Below, piece by piece: positions 26,041-31,543 of a stretch of DNA of 31,543 nucleotides; the first letter of the stretch is position 1, and each line of letters starts with the position of its first letter. The DNA lies in contig DITN01000051.1 of assembly GCA_002422865.1 (NCBI GenBank), positions 1 through 31,543 on the forward strand, in the 5' to 3' direction. A model generated the notes under the pieces. The model saw nothing but the letters and a program-made list of their open reading frames with translations, made no database searches and was not told the DNA's origin. A program made the translations under genes and the position numbers. The DNA comes from Bacteroidetes bacterium UBA6183 (GTDB lineage: Bacteria; Bacteroidota; Bacteroidia; UKL13-3).

Positions 26041-27702
26041 TTATTTTTTGCCTAAAATGGCATTGTAACGTGGCAAATCATTCAATAGTTTGATGGCTTC
26101 TTTCACATCTTCATCATGTTTTGCTGCCATTTCGTATTGTGCCTTTTGGAAATAGTACCTTTTGGCAATTTCACTTTCCAACAACTCCATTATTTCGGAT
26201 TTGTTTTTATCCAAGTCGGCTTGTTTATCGCGCGTAAGATTTTGCTTTAATTGTTGGTATTGGGCCTGCACTGCTTCAAAATATTTCTCGTCTTCTGCCT
26301 TTTTCTTAAAGTCTTCTAGCGCTTTTTCGCTGGCTGTTTGGTAGTCGTATTTTTTATCAGATAAGAAGTTTTTAAAATCGGCAAAATCTAAATCAGTTAA
26401 TTTAAATTCTTTGGCAGGAGCAACCGTGTTATGTTTGTTGCGGTATTTTGTAGCGTAATCAAATATTAACTGGTTAACAATAAGGCTTTCGGTAATCTTA
26501 CTGTATTCGGCTTGTTTGGTAGCCAAATCAGGATCAACACCTCCACCATCAAAAACTTTGCGGCCACTTTTGGTTTTAAATTCTTTTTTTAAACTATCTG
26601 GCACACTGCCCACGCTGCCATCTGCATTTCTATGGCTGTAATCCAAAGCTTGTATGCATCTTCCACTTGGTGTGTAATATTTGGCGGTGGTTACTTTAAG
26701 TTGCGCGTTGTAGGTTAACGGGCGTGTACTTTGTACCAAGCCTTTACCGTATGTTTTTTGTCCTATCACTACGCCTCTGTCAAGGTCTTGTATACTGCCG
26801 CTTACAATTTCACTGGCACTGGCACTTCCTCTGTTGGTGAGCACCACCATCGGTATTTCTGTATCAACAGGTTGATTAAGCGATTTGTAACTTTTGTCCC
26901 ACTCTTTTACTTTACCTTTTGTACTTACCACTTCAACACCTTGCGGAACAAATACATTAACAATATTGATGGATTCGTGTAACAATCCCCCTGGATTTCC
27001 TCTTACATCCAAGATAACACTTTTAAGGTTTGGATTTTTCTTTAACTCAACCATGGCGTCACGCACTTCTTTACCGGCATTTTGGGTAAACGATGCCAAC
27101 CTGATGTAACCGGTGTTTTCGTTAACCATGCCCACATAAGGTACATTTTTTAGTTGAATTTCTTCTCGGGTAATGGTTTTGGTTAAAGTGCCTTCTCCTT
27201 CACGCTGTATAAGTAGTTTAACTTGTGTGCCCGGCTGTCCTTTAAGCATTTTGCTAATGTCGCTGGTGGTTTTGTTTTGGGTTGATTTTCCTTCAATTTC
27301 CAAAATAATGTCACCCGCTCGTAAATCAGCTTTTTGTGCCGGATAACCTTCGTATGGGTCAGTAACAACAACCTGGTTATTTTTAGTTCCGACCATGCTG
27401 CCTATTCCACCGTATTGTCCGGTCATCTGAAACCTAAAATCTTCTGCCTCTGCTTCCGAAATATAATTGGTGTATGGATCTAAAGACTCCAACATTTCGT
27501 CAATGGCTTTTTTGATGAGTTTGCCGGCATCAACATCATCAACATAATAGGTATTTACTTCCCTAAAAAGGGTCGCAAAAATGTCAAGATTCTTACTGAT
27601 TTCGAAATAATTGGTACTTGCTGTTTTAAAAGAAAAGAGTCCTAAAATACCAATGGCAATCACTACATAGTACCAACGTATTTTTTTCAATAAATCCTTC
27701 AT
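26041..27702 (-). CDS. C-terminal processing peptidase, S41 family
   Basis: A 553-residue periplasmic protease of the CtpA/Prc family, tethered by an N-terminal helix (11-24). A helical entry region (about 35-90) precedes a PDZ domain (about 95-180: QYGGIGSMVG, GYPAQKADLRAGDIILEIEGK). The S41 core follows, with DVRGNPGGLL (232-241), the catalytic Ser295 in RGSASASEIVSG and Lys320 in KTYGKGLVQS, 25 residues apart as in the Ser-Lys dyad of Prc. The last 150 residues are helical and charged, probably a C-terminal extension. The family cleaves substrate C-termini, often envelope proteins. In this cluster it lies 101 bases after yidD and before the TauE-like gene. Confidence 0.93.
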   Translation of the reverse strand: MKDLLKKIRWYYVVIAIGILGLFSFKTASTNYFEISKNLDIFATLFREVNTYYVDDVDAGKLIKKAIDEMLESLDPYTNYISEAEAEDFRFQMTGQYGGIGSMVGTKNNQVVVTDPYEGYPAQKADLRAGDIILEIEGKSTQNKTTSDISKMLKGQPGTQVKLLIQREGEGTLTKTITREEIQLKNVPYVGMVNENTGYIRLASFTQNAGKEVRDAMVELKKNPNLKSVILDVRGNPGGLLHESINIVNVFVPQGVEVVSTKGKVKEWDKSYKSLNQPVDTEIPMVVLTNRGSASASEIVSGSIQDLDRGVVIGQKTYGKGLVQSTRPLTYNAQLKVTTAKYYTPSGRCIQALDYSHRNADGSVGSVPDSLKKEFKTKSGRKVFDGGGVDPDLATKQAEYSKITESLIVNQLIFDYATKYRNKHNTVAPAKEFKLTDLDFADFKNFLSDKKYDYQTASEKALEDFKKKAEDEKYFEAVQAQYQQLKQNLTRDKQADLDKNKSEIMELLESEIAKRYYFQKAQYEMAAKHDEDVKEAIKLLNDLPRYNAILGKK

Positions 27703-27803
27703 ATGTGCTGTTCGTTTGTGTTAACTTAATACCGAATATACAATAAGCAACAATAGTAGTTGCTATGTTTTGATAAACGGCAATATTGCTTAAATATTTT
27801 AAA

Positions 27804-28025
27804 CTATGGCAATGGGTCGTGCCCATGCCCACCCCAAGGGTGGCAACTAGAAATACGTTTAAGCGAAAGCCAAAAACCTTTAATGGGTCCATACTTATTA
27901 AATGCTTCAATGGCATATTGAGAGCAAGTGGGGGTGTACCTGCAGGCATTTGGTAGGTATGGAGAGAGTAGTACTTGATACAACCTAACCAATGCAATAA
28001 ACGGAAGACTAAGTAGCTTTTTCAA
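27804..28025 (-). CDS. yidD: Membrane protein insertion efficiency factor YidD
   Basis: A 73-residue protein of the YidD (haemolytic alpha-like, DUF37) family that aids insertion of inner-membrane proteins by YidC. The family phrase is complete: LYQVLLSPYLPNACRYTPTCSQYAIEA, with Cys residues in NACRYTPTC, then GPIKGFWLSLKRISSCHPWGGHGHDP at the C-terminus. The N-terminus is amphipathic and sits at the membrane. The start overlaps the rnpA coding sequence by 17 bases, the common arrangement for rpmH-rnpA-yidD. The yidC gene is not next to it here. Confidence 0.94.
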   Translation of the reverse strand: MKKLLSLPFIALVRLYQVLLSPYLPNACRYTPTCSQYAIEAFNKYGPIKGFWLSLKRISSCHPWGGHGHDPLP

Positions 28026-28407
28026 GTTGGGTTACAATTTTTTGAAGTACTTGTTCAAATGCGGGCTTTAGTTCGTTATGATGAAGATGCGTTTTACTTT
28101 GGAAGGTAATAGAAATGATCATGTTTTTATTTGTACGCTGGAGCACTTCATAAAGTATGTGTTTGTGCGTGCGGTACAACTCGCGCATTTGTCTTTTAAT
28201 GCGGTTACGGTCTACTGCATGGGGAAAATTGCGTTTAGACACCGAAACCATTACCTGTGCAGGGTATTGGGTTTGTACTGTAGGGGTGAATTGCCATAAA
28301 ACACGAAAAGGAAACTGTGTAAGTACACGGTTTCCTTTACTAAATAAGTTATTAATTAGTGTTTTACTGCAAAGCCTTTCAGCTTTATTAAAGCTGTTGG
28401 TTGTCAT
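28009..28407 (-). CDS. rnpA: Ribonuclease P protein component
   Basis: The protein subunit of RNase P, which with the RNA component matures tRNA 5' ends. At 132 residues it is of normal length. The N-terminal part has FNKAERLCSKTLINNLFSKG, and the conserved RNR box is present as HAVDRNRIKRQMRE, together with VMVSVSKRNFPHA. It is positively charged, as expected for RNA binding. It lies between rpmH, 43 bases upstream, and yidD, with which it overlaps by 17 bases. The gap after rpmH holds a five-pair hairpin (AGGCC/GGCCT) that may pause RNA polymerase but has no T run. Confidence 0.95.
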   Translation of the reverse strand: MTTNSFNKAERLCSKTLINNLFSKGNRVLTQFPFRVLWQFTPTVQTQYPAQVMVSVSKRNFPHAVDRNRIKRQMRELYRTHKHILYEVLQRTNKNMIISITFQSKTHLHHNELKPAFEQVLQKIVTQLEKAT

Positions 28408-28450
28408 TGTATGGTAAAGGCAATGAAGTAGGCCAAGAAGGCCTTACTAA

Positions 28451-28615
28451 TTATTTTTTATGACGTTTTTCGCTAGAAACGGTAAGTTTCTTACGACCAC
28501 GTGCTCTACGTGCATTAATTACTTTACGGCCAGCAGCAGTTGCCATTCTCTCTCTAAAACCGTGTTTGTTTCTTCTTTTACGTACTGATGGTTGGTATGT
28601 TCTTTTAGTAGACAT
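28451..28615 (-). CDS. rpmH: 50S ribosomal protein L34
   Basis: A 54-residue, highly basic protein. It starts MSTKRTYQPSVRKRRNKHG, with the RTYQPS and KHGFRERM signatures of L34, and continues to RKVINARRARGRKKLTV. It is slightly longer at the C-terminus than the short forms of other phyla (about 44-46 residues), with an SSEKRHKK tail, as is usual in Bacteroidota. It is the first gene of the rpmH-rnpA-yidD cluster and has its own promoter 24 bases upstream. Its position next to the replication origin in many bacteria is not proof of an origin here, since dnaA, gidA and a DnaA-box array are not visible. Confidence 0.97.
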   Translation of the reverse strand: MSTKRTYQPSVRKRRNKHGFRERMATAAGRKVINARRARGRKKLTVSSEKRHKK

Positions 28616-28636
28616 AGCTTTTAATATTTAAGGAGT

Positions 28637-28661
28637 GCAAAAGTATTGATCTTTTGCACAA
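28637..28661. repeat. Perfect inverted repeat over the rpmH promoter
   Basis: GTGCAAAAG at 28637-28645 and CTTTTGCAC at 28653-28661 form a nine-base perfect inverted repeat around a seven-base centre. It includes the -7 box of rpmH. It is not a terminator, since the plus-strand side is followed by A rather than T. Confidence 0.75.
28640..28647 (-). promoter_or_regulatory. rpmH: -7 box of the rpmH promoter
   Basis: On the minus strand TACTTTTG continues as CACTCC, an exact TAnnTTTG match. Initiation should fall near 28633, about 18 bases before the ATG at 28615. The -33 position lies in a T run rather than TTTG. The box sits inside a perfect inverted repeat (28637-28645 with 28653-28661), GTGCAAAAG with CTTTTGCAC, seven bases apart. 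Confidence 0.65.
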
Positions 28662-28695
28662 AAAAAAATCTTTTTGTAGTTTTTTTAACACATAA

Positions 28696-28722
28696 AAAAA
28701 TCCCGCACGTAGCGGGATTTTT
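28696..28722 (-). terminator. Terminator after the small lipoprotein gene
   Basis: The arms AAAAATCCCGC (28696-28706) and GCGGGATTTTT (28712-28722) enclose ACGTA. On the minus strand the hairpin ends with a run of T. It lies just after the stop of the lipoprotein gene at 28744 and separates it from rpmH. Confidence 0.88.
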
Positions 28723-28743
28723 AAAGTCTTACTTACTAACGAA

Positions 28744-28977
28744 TTAGTGAGCAGCTGGAGCTTCTGCAGCAGGAGCAGCAGTTGAATCAGCAACAACAGC
28801 AGTTGTATCTGCAGTCATTTTCATTTCTTCAGCTTGTAAAGTAGAATCAGCGATACGTTGTTGTTCGATTGAATCTAATTTAGCAGCTTCAGCTTTTGCT
28901 TTGTCATCAGCTGATGGTCCGCAAGCAACGATTGCTAACATAGCAGTTGCAGCAGCGATTGATAATACTTTTTTCAT
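28744..28977 (-). CDS. Small Ala/Glu-rich lipoprotein of unknown function
   Basis: A 77-residue lipoprotein from the ATG at 28977. MKKVLSIAAATAMLAIVACG gives a signal ending at a lipobox (IVAC), so Cys19 is the likely lipidated residue. The rest is short and charged: a helical, Ala/Lys/Glu/Asp-rich part (SADDKAKAEAAKLDSIEQQR), then a Thr/Ser/Ala/Val-rich tail that ends APAAEAPAAH, probably disordered. No domain is recognisable. It has a full consensus promoter and a strong terminator, so it should be an abundant single-gene product, perhaps a small envelope structural protein comparable in size to other abundant bacterial lipoproteins; this is inference. Confidence 0.85.
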   Translation of the reverse strand: MKKVLSIAAATAMLAIVACGPSADDKAKAEAAKLDSIEQQRIADSTLQAEEMKMTADTTAVVADSTAAPAAEAPAAH

Positions 28978-29009
28978 TGTGTTTGTTTTTTTCTTGATTA
29001 AAATCGGTG

Positions 29010-29040
29010 CAAATATATGCACTTATTTGAATAGTGCAAG
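29010..29040 (-). promoter_or_regulatory. Promoter of the small lipoprotein gene
   Basis: On the minus strand CTTG (29040-29037), 19 bases, and TATATTTG (29017-29010) match the consensus apart from C at the first position of -33. The box continues as CACC. Initiation near 29003 leaves about 26 bases before the ATG. The -7 box overlaps GTGCA and TGCAC half sites (29008-29012 and 29018-29022) spaced five bases apart. Confidence 0.85.
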
Positions 29041-29046
29041 TATTTT

Positions 29047-30453
29047 TTACTTTTTTCTCATGTAAATCACCATCGGAACACCATGAAAATCAAAATTTTC
29101 ACGGATTTTGTTTTCCAAGTAACGTTTGTAGCTTTCGGTTACGTACTGTGGTAAGTTGCAGAAGAATGCAAATTTGGGGCTACGGCCCGGCAACTGCATC
29201 ACAAATTTAATTTTTACATATTTGCCCTTAATTGATGGTGGTGGATAGTTTTCTATCAATGCGAGCATTACTTCGTTCAACTGATGGGTTTTAATCCTAC
29301 GTCTTCTACTTGCATGTACTGTCATGGCTACATCAACCAACTTGTGTATACGTTGTTTTTCTACAGCCGATGTAAATAAGACAGGTACATCATTAAACGG
29401 TTTCAGTTTTTCCTTAATGGCGTCTTCGTATGCTTTTGCTGTTTTATGGTCTTTCTCTATCAAATCCCACTTGTTCACCACTATCATTAAGCCTTTGCTG
29501 TTTTTTACAGCAAGGTGTATCAAGTTCATATCCTGAGAATCTAAACCAATGGTGGCATCAATTACCAATACTGCAACATCGCAATTTTCAAGTGCATTGA
29601 TAGAGCGCATTACCGAGTAAAACTCAATATCTTCTCTAACTTTAGATTTTTTACGTATTCCGGCTGTATCAACCAAATAAAACTTATGCCCGTATGCATT
29701 GTACAAGGTATCAATGGTATCGCGGGTAGTACCTGCAATTTCGGTTACAATGTTTCTGTCTTCGCCCAATAATGCATTTACCAACGATGATTTACCTACG
29801 TTTGGACGACCTACAATAGCTACCCTGGGAATAAAGTTAACAGGTTCTTCTTTTTCTATTAAATCGTCATTTTCATCGTATTCAGCAGCAAAGTTGTCTT
29901 CATCTACATCACCCTCAAAATCTTGGTCGTTGTCTTCATTAGGTTCATCAATCAACTCGGGTTTAAGTTTTTCCATGATGTCATCCAACAACTCTCCTGT
30001 GCCACTACCACTTACTGATGATAAGCAGTACAAATCATCAAACCCCAATTTGTAAAACTCGCTGGCTTCATAAACGCGTTGGCTGTTATCAACCTTATTT
30101 ACCACCAAATAAACCGGCTTGTTGGTTTTGCGTAATAGTTTGGCAAACTGACTGTCTAAGTCGGTTATACCGGTTGCTACGTCAACCATAAACAACAATA
30201 AATCGGCTTCTTTTATGGCAATATTTACCTGGTCTCTGATGGCTGCTTCAAACACATCGTTACTGTTTGATACAAATCCTCCTGTATCAACAATGTTAAA
30301 TTTACGTCCGCACCATTCTACTTCACCATAATGTCTATCGCGGGTTACCCCCGAAAAGTCATCAACGATGGCTTTTCTGCGGCCCACCAAGCGGTTAAAA
30401 AGTGTTGATTTACCTACGTTGGGCCTCCCCACAATTGCTACCATGTTTCCCAT
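29047..30453 (-). CDS. der: Ribosome-assembly GTPase Der (EngA)
   Basis: A 468-residue GTPase with two G domains in tandem, needed for 50S subunit maturation. The first G domain has GRPNVGKST (residues 9-17), DTGG (57-60) and NKVD (119-122). The second has GRPNVGKSS (215-223), DTAG (262-265) and NKWD (327-330). The C-terminal KH-like domain ends with PMVIYMRKK. The linker between the G domains (about 169-204) is unusually long and acidic (runs of Asp and Glu), a feature I associate with several Bacteroidota Der proteins. It follows era after 34 bases on the same strand, and both would be co-transcribed. A start at Met4 is also possible. Confidence 0.96.
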   Translation of the reverse strand: MGNMVAIVGRPNVGKSTLFNRLVGRRKAIVDDFSGVTRDRHYGEVEWCGRKFNIVDTGGFVSNSNDVFEAAIRDQVNIAIKEADLLLFMVDVATGITDLDSQFAKLLRKTNKPVYLVVNKVDNSQRVYEASEFYKLGFDDLYCLSSVSGSGTGELLDDIMEKLKPELIDEPNEDNDQDFEGDVDEDNFAAEYDENDDLIEKEEPVNFIPRVAIVGRPNVGKSSLVNALLGEDRNIVTEIAGTTRDTIDTLYNAYGHKFYLVDTAGIRKKSKVREDIEFYSVMRSINALENCDVAVLVIDATIGLDSQDMNLIHLAVKNSKGLMIVVNKWDLIEKDHKTAKAYEDAIKEKLKPFNDVPVLFTSAVEKQRIHKLVDVAMTVHASRRRRIKTHQLNEVMLALIENYPPPSIKGKYVKIKFVMQLPGRSPKFAFFCNLPQYVTESYKRYLENKIRENFDFHGVPMVIYMRKK

Positions 30454-30487
30454 AATTTTCTTTCTTTTTTAAATTGCCTTTAAATTA

Positions 30488-31378
30488 TTAATCTTCTTTG
30501 TATCCGAACTGTTTAAGCAACTTGTCGCTGTCTCTCCAGTTTTCTTTTACTTTTACAAAGGTCTGCAAAAATACTTGTTTGTCGAAAAAACGTTCTAAAT
30601 CTCTGCGGGCTGCTATACCTACATTTTTTAAAGCAGAACCGCCTTTTCCTATTAAAATCATTTTTTGTGAGTCGCGCATTACATAAATCTCTGCACTGAT
30701 GCGAATTATTTTTTCGTCTTCTTTAAATTCAACCACATCAACCTGCACGCTGTATGGAATTTCTTCCTTATAACGCATCATTATTTTTTCGCGAATAATT
30801 TCTGATGCCACGAAACGCTCGCTTTTGTCTGTTAACTGATCGTCAGGGAAATAGGATGGGCCTTCAGGAATAAATTCCATAATGGCCGTCATGGCGTTAT
30901 CCAATCCAAATTTATTTAATGCCGAAACCGGAATAACAGATGTAGCATTGCTTACTTTACTTTTTATGTAAGTAATTTTTTCTTCTACCTTCTGGTTATC
31001 ACCAATTAAATCAATTTTATTCACCAACACTAAAAGCGGTAGTTTAATTAATTTAAGGCGTTCGTAAACGGCTTCATCCTCCGGGTGGTCGTCACTGTTA
31101 TCGGTAATAAACAAAACAACATCTGCATCTTGCAAACTTTGGTTCACAAAATCCATCATGCTGCCATGTAGTTTATACTTCGGTTCTATAATTCCGGGTG
31201 TGTCACTAAACACCAATTGGTACTCGGGTTTGCTTAAAATACCCATAATACGGTGACGAGTTGTTTGAACTTTTGGAGAAATTATAGAAATTTTTTCACC
31301 CACTAAAGCGTTCATTAACGTTGACTTACCTACATTTGGTTTGCCAATAATGCTTACATATCCTGATTTATGATTCAT
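30488..31378 (-). CDS. era: GTPase Era
   Basis: A 30S-assembly GTPase that binds 16S rRNA near its 3' end. The start at 31378 gives MNHKSGYVSIIGKPNVGKST, the usual beginning; an ATG at 31390 would add four residues and overlap the antisense promoter. G motifs are GKPNVGKST near the start, DTPG (SDTPGIIEP) and NKID (LVNKIDLI). The KH domain follows with IREKIMMRYKEEIPYSVQV and the loop LIGKGGSALKNVG. The final helix contains VKVKENWRDSDKLLKQFGY. Length is normal. A divergent promoter candidate for era is weak (TTTCTTTG after TTTG at 20 bases) and overlaps the initiator-tRNA promoter. Confidence 0.96.
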   Translation of the reverse strand: MNHKSGYVSIIGKPNVGKSTLMNALVGEKISIISPKVQTTRHRIMGILSKPEYQLVFSDTPGIIEPKYKLHGSMMDFVNQSLQDADVVLFITDNSDDHPEDEAVYERLKLIKLPLLVLVNKIDLIGDNQKVEEKITYIKSKVSNATSVIPVSALNKFGLDNAMTAIMEFIPEGPSYFPDDQLTDKSERFVASEIIREKIMMRYKEEIPYSVQVDVVEFKEDEKIIRISAEIYVMRDSQKMILIGKGGSALKNVGIAARRDLERFFDKQVFLQTFVKVKENWRDSDKLLKQFGYKED

Positions 31379-31383
31379 AAAAA

Positions 31384-31414
31384 TTTGCATGGCAAAGAAA
31401 GTGTATTATATTTG
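31384..31414 (+). promoter_or_regulatory. Promoter upstream of initiator tRNA
   Basis: TTTG (31384-31387), exactly 19 bases, and TATATTTG (31407-31414) match the consensus in full, and CAC follows the box. Initiation should fall near 31421, giving a leader of about 92 bases before the tRNA at 31513. The -33 element lies just upstream of the era start codon on the other strand. Confidence 0.85.
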
Positions 31415-31512
31415 CACTCCCAAATCGGTAGTAATATTGGTTTGAATTAAAGCAAAGAAAAAGCTAAAACCAGAGCACAGCGCAAAGGTTAATGGCATTT
31501 TAAAAGATACAT

Positions 31513-31543
31513 CGCGGAGTGGAGCAGTGGTAGCTCGTCGGGC
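31513..31543 (+). tRNA. Initiator tRNA-fMet, 5' part
   Basis: The last 31 bases read as the 5' half of a tRNA. They comprise acceptor CGCGGAG, TG, D arm GAGC-AGTGGTA-GCTC, G, and the first anticodon-stem strand TCGGG, then C of the loop. The initial C (unpaired with A72 in initiators) and the TCGGG stem are the mark of initiator tRNA. The anticodon lies outside the window, so the assignment is from pattern. Confidence 0.85.

Noticed and set aside
27626..27997. 123-codon open frame overlapping yidD in another frame
   Set aside because: It runs through yidD and into the protease gene; yidD itself is unambiguous.
28440..28745. Possible replication origin near rpmH
   Set aside because: rpmH-rnpA-yidD is often near an origin, but I see no dnaA gene, no DnaA-box cluster and no AT-rich unwinding array here.
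29699..30055. 118-codon open frame antisense to der
   Set aside because: The Ser-rich translation mirrors the acidic linker of Der; no independent evidence.

Overview
The window is an AT-rich stretch of ordinary chromosome from a member of the Bacteroidota. Evidence for this: two secreted proteins with type IX secretion (T9SS) C-terminal sorting domains, the gliding-motility lipoprotein GldB, a long-form IspG, promoters of the Bacteroidota type (TTTG, 18-19 bases, TAnnTTTG), and no obvious Shine-Dalgarno sequences. The class cannot be fixed from the sequence. There is no phage, insertion sequence, CRISPR array or rRNA; two tRNAs are present, one cut by the right edge.

Layout, left to right. 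1-3780 (+): the 3' part of ispG, a T9SS-exported protein with its own promoter and a strong terminator, and an AI-2E family transporter. 3786-8565 (-): the tRNA hydroxylase TrhO and a 1226-residue secreted beta-propeller protein. 8724-12562 (+): a metallopeptidase of the M1 type joined to an apparent Omp85-like outer-membrane barrel, then a DinB-fold protein. 12613-13398 (-): a small secreted unknown and tRNA-Val. 13549-16050 (+): an AsmA-like envelope protein. 16054-18437 (-): nadE and an outer-membrane barrel protein, divergent from gldB (18450, +). 19620-20777 (+): two small membrane-anchored proteins, the second with a J-like domain that lacks HPD. 20774-24414 (-): Ldh-family dehydrogenase, LutA-like protein, MFS transporter and a small unknown. 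24485-25174 (+): a SprT-like protein. 25179-28615 (-): a TauE-like exporter, an S41 protease, and the classic yidD, rnpA, rpmH cluster. 28744-31378 (-): a small lipoprotein and the ribosome-assembly GTPases Der and Era. The right edge (+) holds a promoter and the start of initiator tRNA.

Most genes are housekeeping: isoprenoid and NAD synthesis, tRNA and ribosome maturation, and envelope biogenesis. The accessory-looking content concerns the cell surface. Three things merit most attention: the peptidase-barrel fusion at 8748-12023, the membrane J-like protein and its partner at 19620-20777, and the promoter set that shares an extended TAnnTTTGCAC box. I see no clearly new multi-gene system; the window is largely conventional.
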